A DNA stretch of 64,000 bases from positions 47,922,506 through 47,986,505 of the forward strand of contig NC_133647.1 in NCBI RefSeq assembly GCF_009905375.1. Direction: 5' to 3'. Positions 48,466-61,416 of this stretch are shown one piece after another (the stretch's first letter is position 1; each line of letters opens with the position of its first letter). A program made the translations under genes and the position numbers. Source of the DNA: Apium graveolens. Lineage: Eukaryota; Streptophyta; Magnoliopsida; Apiales; Apiaceae. The notes beneath the pieces are model-generated. The model worked only from the letters and a program-made list of their open reading frames with translations. It made no database searches and had not been told where the DNA came from.

Positions 48466-48821
48466 CTACACAGTTACAAGATAATCACTAATTGATATGG
48501 AATATAATTCTGCTTCCTAAAATATATCAATCAGATATCTTTTCTTCCAAGTATTCTATTCTTCATAGAATTCCTTCTTCATGCATATCTCTTCTTATGC
48601 TTATCTCGATCTTCTTTCCTTTAATCAGCTATTGTCCTTATCTGAATGTACTTCAGCACTTAAGTTATGATATCCATCTTCTGATGATTATCTCTAGATA
48701 ATATAAGTACTGATATCCTTAAGTCCTGACTTCCAGTAAGTACTGATTTATCCTGTTTAAGTAAGATCTGAAAACTAAACATAAATCATATTAGCCATGA
48801 CATTATCAAATATATCCAACA

Positions 48822-48836
48822 ATCTCCCCCAACTTG
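48822..48836 (-). promoter_or_regulatory. D polypurine tract
   Basis: The minus strand reads AAGTTGGGGGAGATT directly before the LTR start. This form is typical of copia elements. Confidence 0.8.
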
Positions 48837-48997
48837 TAAATTAGTATAATATACAAGTTTAACAGATATTTGATGATGTCAAAAACATTAAGTACAAATG
48901 CATGAGAATTAGACTAGATAACTACAACTTACAGTCCATAAAGCTTTACCAATATTTAACTTCTGATAACAGCTTCAGTCTGTACAAATATCAGAAT

Positions 48998-51900
48998 TTA
49001 ATCAATTGTAGATCTTGACTTGGCTTCATCTTTTGATCTCTCTGATGTCAGGAGTTGTTCTGAGATAGTTCTGAGATCATTAATCTTTGCTTTTCTTATA
49101 TCCTGATCCAGTCTGATCAAATAAGCTTTATCAGACTCAAGATTGAATTCCACAGCCCTGTAACCCAGAAAGGTAGTTATAATTTTAGCAGTGTTGGGCT
49201 TCATTTCAACTATATCACCCTTGTGATCTCTGTACTTTGGAACATATGTGCTGTCAGACTTAATAGAATAAAGCCTTTTCTGTCTCTGAATCTAATCCTT
49301 CAAATAGTTTGCAGCACTTCCCGTCAATCTGTCATCCACTTGAAGTAAGAATAGTACATGCTCCAATTCCTCAAAATACTTCAATGGAATGGCATTTTGC
49401 CTTATATGATAAACCCTACCATCTGTCATGAAGTACAACAAGATGTGTTCTTTCAAGTAGGTATGGTAAACCATTTGTACAGATTCCAGTTGATTCAATT
49501 TCTCAGGAGTTGCTCCAATACCTGGTTCACTCAAGGAAGTTGGATCATTGGTAGTGTTCTGTATTCTTCTTTCATCAGCACTTCCCAATCCAGTTTTATC
49601 TCTTGCTTCCTTTCCAGTAACAACTCTTGCTTCAAAACCACTTACAGCAGTCTTCAAAGGTTGAGTCTGTTTTGCTTTAGTGAATCCTAGTAGGAGTGTC
49701 TTTGGTCTAACTTCTGATATCAAGTTAACTTGAGCTATGTCAGAGGTTACTTGCTTCTTTGGAATATCAGAACTTACTGTCTCTTAACTCTGAACAACTT
49801 GAGCCATGTCAAAGGTTATTTTAAGAACTTTTCTTGAAGTCAGAGCAAAGTCATCCTTTTCATCAGTGATTTCTTCATTCTCAGGAGGCACATAAACCTT
49901 GATAGGTTCACCAACCTTTTCTTTACCCTTGGATCTTGGATCTATCTGCGGTTGTGATTTAGCCAATGTTGCTTCAGTATTTGTCCTTTCTTTTATCACA
50001 ATGCCTTTGATTTTTGGAAGTGTCTTTTTACCAGAAGCTTCAGATTTGGATGTGACTTTTTCTGATTTAAGTCTAGCTTCTTCTTCCATTAAACTCTCCA
50101 AGTCCATTCCTGGATTTTCCTGAAGAAATAACTGTCTTGACATTTCTTCATCAAGATCTAAAAGTTCATCAGAACTTATCCTTTTACCAGTAGCAGAACT
50201 AATTCTTTTCCCAGTATCAGAACATGTCCTGTGACTTGTGATTTCAGCTTTTCTTGATGAGAAACCTCTACCTTGACTATGACCTCTACCCATTCCAGAG
50301 TTTCCTTGATCATCCTTTTCATCATCCTTCCCTTTCAGTGTCTTGCCAGTCTTGCATTTGGACTTAATTACTTTCTCCCCCTTTTTAGCATCAGCAGGTA
50401 GTAGAAGAGAGACAAGCAATTCCACTGAGGCTTGGATTTCAATAAGTTGAGATTGCTGAGAAGCTTGATTTTTCAGAATATCATCAATCTGAGCTTGTTG
50501 TTTCTCTTGAGTCTTCTCAATATAAGCAATCTTGTCAAAGGTAGGTTGGAAGAACTTTTTCTTGTCAATTTTCTGAATTTGGTCCTGTTTGATGAATTCT
50601 TCCTGAATCTTGTGTAGCTCTGCATGAGTAGTTGAATGGAGACCTTGTAGATGTTTAGTACTCAATGCAGTGACTCTAAGTTGGGTTTTGAAATCATCAG
50701 AAATTAACATTTCATCAGCTTTTGTCAAGTGCTCAGCAAGATGCTTTGCATTTGGAACACAGGAAACTGAGTTCCATTCCTTAGTCCACTCCTGTCCTGC
50801 AGGAGTTTCACTCCAAGGCACTGGTGCTTCTCTGGTAACAAACTTCTTAACAAGTTCAGATTTAAGAATAGTTTGTTGAGGAGCATGTCCTGAAGGACCT
50901 GCTTCATCAGCATCTACATTTGGAGCAGCATCACCAGTATCTCCAGCATTTGCAGCATCAGAACTTACAGAATCAGTATCTTCTGATAAAACAACAATGT
51001 GAGTAGTAATGGAGGCTTCAGCATCCTCTAATTGCTGATCTGGTTCTAAGTTCTGATCAACAGCCATATCCAGATGCTCACCTATATTCTGATCATCAGC
51101 ATCGAGATGCAGAGAAGGTGTAGAAGAGAAGTCTGAATTTTGAGCAGCATCAGTAACAGGTGTTGTTGATGGATTAGTTGCTGTTGGAGCTTCTAGGAGA
51201 ATTACTTCAGGCACAACCAGGTTCTGAACATCAATTTCAGTACTGGTGCCTGTATTAACAGGAGATACAGACTTTTGAACAGGAGACACAGATGGTGTGT
51301 TGGCCTTTTCAGGAATAGCTTCCTGAGATGGAGTTGATGAAGAAGAAGTGACTTTAGCAAATTCCTTTTCTTGTGAGATCAGAGATTCCTGATCTCCTTC
51401 CTTAGCTGCTGCTTCTTCATCATCTGGAACTGGCCTTTTTGCCCTCTATTTCTTGTATCTCTTTGTAGATATGGATTCCTTGGGAGTTTCAGGAACAGTC
51501 ATTCTTCTAAGCCTCTTGAGAAGCCTAGATCCCCCAATTTCATAATCCTTCTGAGAAGTCACTATCTCAGCTTCTTGGACAACAGGTTCTGATGCAGAAA
51601 CATGTTCCTCACTGTCAGACTCATCTCTCAAAGCAATCCTCCTTCTCTTTTGAGGTGTTTGAGGAATAGTCTTTGTCCTCTTAGGTTTGGAAGATGAAGG
51701 CTTCACAGTAGGTGCTGAGGATGAGGGTTGAACTGTCTGTGAAGTGGAAAGATAGGATTTGATATATTGCCTAAGGGTTGGTTGAGTAGTATGGGTGGTA
51801 GGTGCCGATGGTTGTTGTGGTGTGTGGGTGGTGTTTGTTGGTTGGACATCAGGATAAACAGATCTATAGGAATCAGGATCAGCATTTACTAAGATCTGTT

Positions 51901-52248
51901 TCACAGACTGAGGAATCTGTAAAGGTCTAACCACTGGTTTCTTAGTGTCAGCATTTACCAGGTCATTAAAGTAACGTTTTGCAACTTTAAAAGGTGAAGT
52001 TAAGGTACTGGTTAGTCGAGGTTCATCAGTACAAAAAGTATATATAAGTTGACAGAATCTAGCAAAGTAAACAACATTCCTATCCTCTGTCATCCTATCC
52101 CCAATAAAACCTATTATAGCCGTTGCAAAATCAAAATGAGTTTGGTTTATAATGGCATACCCGATGTACTGACTCATTATGGGGATGGCATCAAAATTCG
52201 AACACTTGTTCCCAAAAGCTTTAGTGATGCAATCGAAGAAGAAGCTCC
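48998..52248 (-). pseudogene. D envelope-like ORF, main part
   Basis: A single frame from the I insertion to the stop at 48998, about 1,080 codons, broken by three stops (about 51443, 49781, 49289). It starts EWSFFFDCITKAFGNKCSNF, with YFARFCQLIYTFC further on. A proline/serine/threonine-rich region with basic blocks (KPKRTKTIPQTPQKRRR) follows, then a long acidic region. A coiled coil comes next (KIAYIEKTQEKQQAQIDDIL, then QSQLIEIQASVELLVSLLLP), then basic low-complexity sequence. The C-terminal part reads TAKIITTFLGYRAVEFNLES. It resembles the large 3' ORFs called envelope-like in plant Sireviruses; the role is unproven. I see no clear signal peptide. Confidence 0.65.
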
Positions 52249-52253
52249 ATTCC

Positions 52254-55200
52254 TGTAATAACCCCAAATTTTGGAATTTTTGAAACACGGATAAATAGTA
52301 ACTTTTGCTGATTATGCTGATTAAGGAAAATTATCAGACCACGCTATATAGGAGTACTTTTATGGAAATTCTAAGATCGTATTAGTATTCCATAAAGTAA
52401 ATGAGTGTATGTAAAGGTCGTTAGAATTCGAATCCGGACACTTTGATTTTTCCCAAAAATCCACCAGATACAGAAAGAAATGAGTATAAGGTAACATGAT
52501 TAAAAGGATTTAAATTCAAGGATTATAAGAGAGGATCATAAAAGGAATATAAAATATTGAGAAAGGTTTAGGGGAACCCAAGTAATAAGATCCCATATTT
52601 GATCCCTCAAACGACGAACGAGAACGGAAGTTAAGCGAACCGTAAAACAAATAAGCGACCAAGAGACAAGCTTGTACAAGAAGCCAATGATTCTGACATC
52701 ATCAAACCACAAGGAAAGGACATGTGTTAAAAAGGTGACACAAGCATGGTGACATAAGCATGACAAAAAGAAGTGTGTTGTTGGTTGATTCTTGGCCATG
52801 CAAAAGTTACCATGGTAAAAGATCAAAATTTGCCAAGCCAAAAAGGAAATCAACCAAGCAAAATATCATAACACAAAAATTAAAAATTTGACTTTGCTCC
52901 CATGAAGAGAAGCTCTCGGCCAAAACAAACCCAGCAAATTGAAATTGTCATATCTCCTTCAATACTTACTCAAATGTTGTGTTCTATAGCTCGTTGGAAA
53001 GGTATTGAGATGGCCTACAACTCTTGTTCACAAGCATCGTCCAAATAAGCAAGGTAAGACCCTAATTTTTACAGTTCTTTCAATCATACTTTTAGAAATT
53101 TCAAAGCCTAACTTTGTGTTCTTGATTTCTTTGGAAAGATCAAGCTTGTAGGAGGCTCCCTAAGGCTTCCTAGCAACTTAACACCTACCAAGGAAGGTAT
53201 AAACTTCAAACCATAGCCTTTACTTTTACTATTAGTGAGTTTGATGGTTGGTTTTCAAAATGAGAAGCATGATCTTTGATTATTAGTAGTTTGATTTGAA
53301 ATTGGAGTGATTTGGTGAATGAATCTTGTTATAGTTAATAGAACATGATTGTGGTTGGTTTAGATGAAGAATCTGGAGAATAAAGACTGATATAGTATTA
53401 TGTAGTTGAGGTTTTGATGTGTTAATAATTGTGGGTTGTTTGGTGAGGTTTTGGTGTAGTGAGAAACTTGGAAAACTCGTAAATATAGCCGTCATAATGC
53501 CCGTTTTCCTTAGACTGTTGTACATGAATCTCGGACCAGATAACTCACTGACAAATCTTTAAATTTTCCATGTTTATCTAGATCATGTCGTAAGCTTCGT
53601 TTTGGTATGTGGTTCGCTTAGATCCGATTTACGGTTTAGGAGAAACGACCGTTTTAAGTAACGGCATTTCACGAACGAACCCTTACCCCTCACTTTACTT
53701 TGAGACCTTGGTTAAAGCCCTTAAATGACTAATTGGAGTATGAAACAATTATGTAAAGTGGATTGGGCAGTTGGTAGGTTACTCGCGAAAGAATCTCCTT
53801 AAAATTCTTAATGGTTAATTTATTAAAAATGGTGGAGCCAAGGGTACTCGAACGACTTATGTGATTCGTTAAGCGTAGAAGTGACCATAAGCAAACGTTA
53901 GGGTTCAATTGGTTAAAGTCTAGTTTCTTAAGCGACCGGGGTTTAATTCTGACTTATGTTGTTGTTCATAGGTTATCGGACCCACTCTAAGCTTAAGTCT
54001 ATCCGGGAACACTCAGGCAAGTTTTCTACCCGTTATACTGTTGTTGTGATGTATACATATGTATATGCATTATCTTGTGATAGATGCATGGTGGTTAATT
54101 AGAAAATCTTGTGATATATTGGAGCATGTGATATGGTATATATGCATGTCTGTTTCATAATCTTGATATATATTGTTGATTTAATTGCTTATAAGTTGCA
54201 TAATACCTATGCTAGAGATAAGCAGTAGTTGCGTATACCCTTAGTATAGGGGACCCAAAGGTAAACATTTTCTAAAACCGGGAGTCGATTTTCCCAAGTA
54301 TATTATATATATATTTATATATATATAGACATAGTTTTCAAAACTATGAATCGAATAAGGTTTATTCGATAACTTTATTTTATTAATGAATATTATTTTG
54401 AATATTCATTCGAGGGCTTATGACTCCGTCTATTTTATTAATGAATATTATTTTGAATATTCATTCGAGGACATATGACTCCGTTTATTTTACTTAATGA
54501 ATATTATTTTGAATATTCATTCGAGGACTTATGACTCCGATTATTTACTAATTAATATTCTTTATTTTATTAAAGAATAATGTGTCGATAATCAAACTTA
54601 CTTGTGGTTATACAAATAAAGATAGTACTTTCGTATAAGTATATCTTTGGTCATTTAAGTATAAGTATATCTTTATGGGAATATTATTTAAATAATAATA
54701 TTCAGATATTTTCTAATATATCGGGACTGATTTATTTTATTAAATCAGCGTTACTCTAAAAATTCTTTAAAATGTTTTCGAGTCTTCAAAATGATTTTAA
54801 AAGTTAGGGCGGATCCCAAAACTCACTTTTATATTTAAGATCCTCCTTTCGAAGGGGATTTAAATACTCGCTCAAAACCTGAGGGATCCGGCTCTGTGCT
54901 GTGTTTTATATTCGCAACAAGGTTGTTGTTTTGATAAAAGAGTTTTTGATTACTTACCCAACACTCGTGAAGTAAAATTCTTAGAACAAGTTAATCCATT
55001 AACAGGCACCGCCTGGGAAATATCGGTGAGTTTTACTTTCCAACTAGATACGACTTCTTGGTGGAGCCGTATCAACAAGTTTCTACTTGGGGAAGGGGGG
55101 ACAAGCTTTACGTTTCAGAGTCATGGATTTCATCTGAACTAGGAGTGGCGTAAGTGGTCGAGTGGCGCCGGCCCAGCCTTATTATATTGGCCCAAATGGC

Positions 55201-56378
55201 CTGGAAGTTCCGTTAAGACGGTCCATTCCTTAGGAGTCCAGTGTTCGGTTGACAAGTAAATCCGACAGGTTCTCCTCTACATGTAAAAAATGGTAGGGTT
55301 GCACTACTGCGACTGATCATCGTGAGTGGTCTTCCTGGCGCGGCAAACTCCCGTAATGAGTTCATCATCCAATTGGATATTTCTGCAACACTACCCAGAG
55401 CACTTCGATAGAAAGGCTACGGCTGGGCGATTGTTAAGTGTTGGCAGGGTCGAGTTTTCAAAATGATGTTTTCATCAAATGAAGTATCTCGTAACTTCAT
55501 TTCATTTTGATGATATTTCAAAGATTAATTTTATACAAGTTTTGTCGTGTAGCTTCATCTATGGGATGAACTAATTATAACTTGAATGGTGGTAGTTCAA
55601 GTAGTATTCGGAAAAGATATAAGTATATTGGAGTATCTTGTAACTTCATCTTTTCAACTTATATCTGGTTAATGATTATCTTATGTATGACAAAGATTTT
55701 CACAAAAATGTTGAGACAAGGTTAGATATATGAGATTACCTTGCAACGATATTTTTATACAGTTATAAACTGGAACTCTGTGTATATTATACATGGAAGA
55801 GGATTTAAAAATTCTGAAAAGTATATATATATACTAAATATTTTGCGACTTGGTCGCATTAAGAGATCAAACTTGGTTCATTTCTTCTTGACCAAGACTT
55901 TCATGAGTACTATGAGGATGCTCATATATTGTTAATTATTATACATATTATTTCGGTGGGCTTGTTGCTCACCCTTGCTTTCTTCTTTCATCACACAACA
56001 TCAGATAGACAAGATGAACATGACCAAGCTCCCAATTCACGAGCGGATAGGAAACGTTCAGCAGTTTCCTATAGGCGTTGATGTCGCTGTAGCTGAGGTA
56101 GGAACTACTAATAAGCTAGGCTTTCAACTTTTGATGTACCAGACTTATTTATCTTTATGAATTGTAATAATGGCAAAGAAATGTAAATTTCTTCAGAAAC
56201 CCTTTTAAGGTGTAATGGCATATAATTGTGGAATAAAATGACTCGTGTTATTTTTGGATATTCATCTCTGAGACTATAACTTGTGGAGTAGTTGATTGTT
56301 TATTAAGATTGGGTGTTATTAAGGGAAATGGAACTCGTGACAACCCGGATCCCCGACCCTGGATTTGGGGGTGTTACA
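52254..56378 (+). mobile_element. I: solo LTR of the F family
   Basis: It runs from TGTAATAACCCCAAATTTTG to GATTTGGGGGTGTTACA, 4,125 bp, with TSD ATTCC on both sides (52249-52253, 56379-56383). It is homologous to the F LTRs in inverted orientation, including the 55-bp array and the hairpin. No internal region. It splits D's envelope-like ORF after about 139 codons. Short plus-strand ORFs inside are not conserved. Confidence 0.93.
54371..54545. repeat. 55-bp tandem array in solo LTR I
   Basis: Three units (AATGAATATT at 54385, 54440, 54496), fewer than the five in F. All three keep the AATGAATATT/AATATTCATT stem around a 6-nt loop. Confidence 0.88.
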
Positions 56379-56383
56379 ATTCC

Positions 56384-56801
56384 CTTCTGATATGAGCCCG
56401 TTTCAACTGCCCAAGCTTTCCAAACTCCGTTCATACCCCAAACTGGCCATTAACTCCTGAAGAGCTGATTCCTCTGGAATTGAAAAAGTACATCCTTCTG
56501 GGAGATGTAGAGACTTGCGTATTGTACCAGGAGTGACTGCATATGAAGAATCACCCACTTCGAAAACAATACTAGGAGTACCATTTGGACCACCATTATC
56601 AAAGTTTCCAGTCCTCCAAAGTGTCAGAACTTGTTGGCTTGAGAAGTCGGAAGGTTGGGTCAATGCATACCCGATTTCACTGTGTGCAAGAAGATCTTGC
56701 ACAAAATGCAATTCAGACGGAGCTTCAGCATTATCAAGAATTGCAGCATAGTTGTTTGGAACAAATTTAGCTCCATCAATAATCAAATCCTTAGGTGCCA
56801 T
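56384..56801 (-). pseudogene. D envelope-like ORF, N-terminal part
   Basis: It starts at a true ATG (MAPKDLIIDGAKFVPNNYAA) and shows SEIGYALTQPSDFSSQQVL and VTPGTIRKSLHLPEG. A one-base frameshift near 56410 creates a stop at 56403, a few codons before the I insertion. Continuity with 52248 is shown by the shared TSD and by the reading frame after the shift. Confidence 0.65.
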
Positions 56802-57420
56802 GAAAATAATCGAGATGTAAAAGTGCCTGTTAGGTGTTTGATAGAATGTCTATATGAAAAACCAACGTTAGAAGAGAAAAGAGAGTAAAAGCAAATAGAG
56901 AGAAAAAGTATGAAAGGAAATAAAAGATTAAAAAATCCTCTCTCTATCTTACTTGTACTTTTGAAAAAAAAATGTAACAGTTGGACACCCAGTTATTCCA
57001 TGAATCAAGGTGAATCAGTTTTAATTCAAAATTGAAACTGTTCACACTTATTTAATTATTTTTCACTGCAACATCAATATTCTGAAAAAAAAATCGAGTG
57101 AAAATGACCATAATAAATCGGACGAGCAAGTACTGATAAAATAAAATCAGAACTTAAGTTAAAACAGAATTTATATGGTCATCAGAATATGAATATGTAT
57201 CAGGATTTATCAATATATTACAAAATATCTCAGAGACAAGATCTTGAAACAAAAACAAATTTCATTAATATATCAAGAGAATATATTCATGAAATTTAAA
57301 TTACATCAGAACTTGTACAAGATTTCCCTAAACTGCTAAACCTAATGTCAACAGCCTTAGTCCTAGCTCAAGAAGCAGGGCAAGGCTGATGATGAAGAAA
57401 AACAGGAAGAAGAAAATAAA

Positions 57421-57690
57421 TTATTTCTTCTTCCTACTCTCGACAAACAGAATAGCGAGTCGAATGATTCGCTCTTGCTGGCGGAGAGCTTCCAGCCTTT
57501 CCTCCTCCAATCGCTCCAGATGGTGATGGTAGTCCATGTAGAAGATCAGCAGGTGGGTGAGTACCTCCTGGGGAACAGAGTCCCATATCTCATCAGGAAT
57601 GGCAGTGACGTGCCATTCCTGCTGCCAATCGGCATAGCTCAGCTCCATGTTAAATGTTTCATAGTTCAAAAACATATTGTAATTGACCAT
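57421..57690 (-). CDS. D accessory ORF, 89 aa
   Basis: An intact ORF from an ATG (MVNYNMFLNYETFNMELSY) to VESRKKK. It is rich in W, E and D at the start (WQQEWHVTAIPDEIWDSVP) with a helical, likely coiled-coil C-terminus (DYHHHLERLEEERLEALRQQ). It lies between pol and the envelope-like ORF, as its counterpart does in C1 (39784-40155). No recognised domain; a role in the element is inferred only from conserved position and an open frame. Confidence 0.5.
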   Translation of the reverse strand: MVNYNMFLNYETFNMELSYADWQQEWHVTAIPDEIWDSVPQEVLTHLLIFYMDYHHHLERLEEERLEALRQQERIIRLAILFVESRKKK

Positions 57691-59127
57691 GGTGTTTTTG
57701 ATAGAAAAAGTATGAAGGTGAGTTTATGATAAAAGAGTTGATGGGAAGGCTGATGTGAAGTGGTTGTTTATATAGGCAAGAGAATGCCAGGAGACGCAAA
57801 GAAATTTAATGTTGACAGGTGGAATTAATTCTACCTCGTCTCCCCAGACTTGGAAAAAGAAAAACATTCATTGGAAAGAGAAAACATGGTTTAATGCGCA
57901 CAAGAAGTAAGTAAAAGTTGATTGTTCATGTACGAGTACCACTATCCCTAATTATAGTGACTATTAATCTTCCACTTCAACAGTATTCTGGTTTAAACTG
58001 AGACTGTTGTCAAATTTTATCTAAAAATATGTCAAGTAAAGAATCAGACTGTTATATCAGAACTTAGACTTATATCAGAACTTAACAGTCATCAGAACAT
58101 AATTTCTTAACTCGAAAAAGGAATGCCTATTTTAGTAAGTCCTCACACAAATTCGGATTTATATTCTTCAGAACTTAATCATCAGAACATGCAATCAGAA
58201 CTTGTCCTCAGAATTTGTGCAATGTGACACAATGACTGTTCATCTGAAACAACATAGATCCCCACAGTGATTTTCATCATTCATATGGAGTGGTTAGTGT
58301 GTGCATTAAGCTAAATATCAGACAAAGAGAGAAGTCTGATTCACTTCAGTACATCTTAGAAATAAAGCATAACTAAAACTTTACTAAAAACCTGTCAATA
58401 TTCTGAAACCTACTATTGAATGAATTCATGCTTGAGTCCACCTCAACTATTTTGTGCTAATTTTGTGCATCTTTTTAAATTCTATTTTACAGTGGCTTCT
58501 CAGTGTAAGTGAGTCACGACTGCTTATCAGAATTTATGCTATTATCAGAGTATTTCTCCAGTAATCATAGAGTGTGAAAAGTCACCAAGAAAATATTTTA
58601 TTTGCTTTTCTGATGCATATTACTTAATACCAGCAATGCACTTGGGTCTTCCCTTCCACATTTTTACTCTAGATCTCAAAGGAGTACCTGATTTTTAATC
58701 CTTGTTTCTCTTTCTTTTTCTTTTGATAAGTGAGGTTTATCAGCACTTAGTACATTCAACAGATTTACTAGCATCAGAACTTAACAGATGAGTAGCATTA
58801 TTCTAGTTTGTGACTTAGTAATAAGATAGACAAAGTAAACTCAACTAAGCTCAATTATCAGAATTTGCTTGTGTCAATAGATTTCCACAGAAATAATTAC
58901 TTCTTACATGGGATCCCTTGTTTATTGAAGACTACTAGGTCAGCATCTAGCACATTTATCCTCATAGGATTGAATAGTTACCTAAACAGACATATCACTA
59001 TCAGAGTTTAGAAACATTGATCAGACAACAGTCAGTACTTAAACATATTTTTCAATTAAGCACAGAATACACAAAGAGATTAAATTCTGTAAATACTGAT
59101 CATAAAGTCTGATGCAACAAAACAAAA
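57691..59127 (-). other. D spacer between pol and accessory ORF
   Basis: 1.4 kb without a supported gene. AT-rich, with six exact copies of TCAGAACTT (58057, 58075, 58168, 58195, 58774 and others by variant). Confidence 0.6.
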
Positions 59128-60846
59128 CTAAGCAGATTTAGAGAAAGAACTTGAAACCATTCCAAGTTCATTTACCAATCTTGTAAAAGTAGCTTCACAC
59201 AATGGTTTTGTGAAGATATCTGCTAGTTGTTGATATGTTGGAACAAAGTGCAATTCCACTGTACCTTCATCTACATGTTCCCTGATAAAGTGGTACCTGA
59301 TGCTGATGTGCTTTGTCATAGAGTGTTGAACTGGATTACCTGTCATAGCAATAGCACTTTGATTATCACAGTAAATAGGGATTTTGAAATATGTTAACCC
59401 ATAATCCAGTAACTGATTCTTCATCCAAAGAATCTGTGCACAACAGCTTCCTGCAGCAATATATTCTTCTTCTGCAGTTGATGTGGAAATTGACTTTTGT
59501 TTCTTGCTAAACCAAGAAACCAATCTGCCTCCAAGAAATTGGCAGCTTTCACTTGTGTTTTTCCTGTCAATTTTGCAACCTGCAAAATCTGAATCTGAGT
59601 AACCTATTAGTTTAAAATCTGATTATCTGGGATACCACAATCCCAGATCAGCTGTTCCCTTAAGATACTTGAAAATTCTTTTCACAGCTGTTAAGTGAGG
59701 TTCTCTTGGATCTGCTTGAAATCTTGCACAAAGACAGGTAGCATACATGATATCAGGTCTACTAGCAGTTAGATAGAGTAGAGAGCCAATCATACCTCTG
59801 TAATCAGTAATATCTAATGATTTACCAGTATCCTTATCCAGTTTTGTTGCAGTGGCCATGGGAGTGGATGCACTTGAACAATCTTGCATTCCAAATTTCT
59901 TCAGCAAGTTTCTGGTGTACTTAGTTTGACAAATAAAAGTGCCTTCTTCATTTTGCTTGACTTGAAGGCCCAGAAAATAGCTAATTTCCCCCATCATACT
60001 CATCTGATACCTTGACTGCATCAGTTTGGCATACTTCTTACAAAGTTTGTCATTTGTAGACCCAAAAATGATATCATCAACATAAATCTGGACCAGAAGT
60101 AAGTCCTTTCCATGGTTGAGGTAGAACAGTGTTTTGTCTATTGTTCCTCTGTTGAATCCACTTTCCAGAAGAAACTGAGCTAAAGTCTCATACCATGCTC
60201 TAGGAGCTTGCTTAAGTCCACAAAGTGCTTTATCAAGCCTGTAGACATAATCTGGATGTTTGGAATCTACAAAGCCTGGAGGTTGTTCAACATATACTTC
60301 CTCCTCCAATTCTCCATTGAGAAAAGCACTTTTCATATCCATTTGAAAGACAGTAAACTTTTTGTGAGCAACATAAGCCAAAAATATCCTTATGGCTTCT
60401 AACCTAGCAACTGGTGCAAATATTTCATCATAATCAATTCCCTCCTGTTGAGAATATCCTTTTGCAACCAGCCTTGCCTTATTCCTTGTAATTATGCCAT
60501 CACTGTCAGTTTTGTTTCTGAATACCCACTTTGTACCAACAACAGATCTATTCTTTGGTCTTGGCACTAGGGTCCAGACTTTGTTTCTTTCAAATTCATT
60601 TAACTCTTCCTGCATTGCTTGCACCCAATCAGCATCTTGAAGAGCTTCTTCCACTTTTTTTGGCTCAATCTGAGAGAGAAAAGAATTGTAAAGACATTCG
60701 TTTGAAGTACCTGTTCTAGTTCTGACACCTGCATCAGGATTTCCAATTATCAAATCAGGTGTATGTGATTTAGTCCACTTCCTTGCAGATGGAAGGTTTT
60801 CTCTAGAACTGGATGCTCCCCCATGATCCATGTTGTCTTCATTTTC
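59128..60846 (-). pseudogene. D reverse transcriptase and RNase H
   Basis: The frame from 60831 reads [52 protein letters not shown] and the active site YVDD at 60073-60084. [14 protein letters not shown] and [17 protein letters not shown] follow. After a TAA near 59620, RNase H resumes (STSTAEEEYIAAGSCCAQIL) and ends FTKPLCEATF, then a short tail. The RT core is intact. It converts element RNA to DNA in the cytoplasmic particle. Confidence 0.9.
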
Positions 60847-60849
60847 ATT

Positions 60850-61398
60850 TTATAATGCTCCCCCTGAAACTATGCTCTCTGAGTTGGATTCTTCAGAATT
60901 TAGATTTTCAGAACTATCAGAACTTGGCTTATCAGAACTTGATGAGCCAGATGTATGTTCTGATGCTTCTTGAGATGTGATATGTTCTTGAGTATGCTCC
61001 CCCTGCATAGGTGCATCTTCCTTTTGCGTAGTCACCACAGTTTCAATAACATCAGAGTTTAATCCATCAGAGTTTACAGTATCAGGACTTAGAGTGTCAG
61101 GATTTTCAGTATCAGAATTTGAGTCTTCATTTTCAAATCTCAGCTGATCATGATCAATAAAATCTTCAAGACCAGTAATCTTCTTGTCATCAAAAGAGAC
61201 ATTGATAGATTCCATGACCACTCTTGTTCTAAAATTATAGACTCTGAAGGCTTTTGTGGAAAGTGGATATCCAACAAAGATTCCTTCATCAGCTTTTAGA
61301 TCAAACTTGGATAGCTGTTCAGGATGAGTCTTGAGAACAAAACACTTGCATCCAAATACATGAAAGTACTTCAGATTTGGCTTCTTTTTCTTCACCAT
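60850..61398 (-). pseudogene. D integrase C-terminus and acidic linker
   Basis: In frame after a TAA near 61414: KYFHVFGCKCFVLKTHPEQL, DEGIFVGYPLSTKAFRVYN (typical copia integrase tail). Then a Ser/Asp/Glu-rich linker (SSSDKPSSDSSENLNSEESN) ends at a TAA near 60847. The serine-rich part is encoded by repeated TCAGAACTT-type sequence. Confidence 0.82.
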
Positions 61399-61416
61399 TT
61401 CATATGGTGTTTTTCC

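Larger units (their letters stand above)
48224..48821 (-). repeat. D 3' LTR, about 600 bp
   Basis: Element sense TGTTGGATATATTTG to ATCAGTGTCA. It contains a TATA box and a polyadenylation signal. The left edge could be 48224 or 48230, because TGACAC and TGATAGG both start with TG. Confidence 0.8.

Noticed and set aside
52049..52258. Plus-strand ORF of 69 aa
   Set aside because: It is the antisense shadow of D's envelope-like ORF, which has the stronger, family-like protein.
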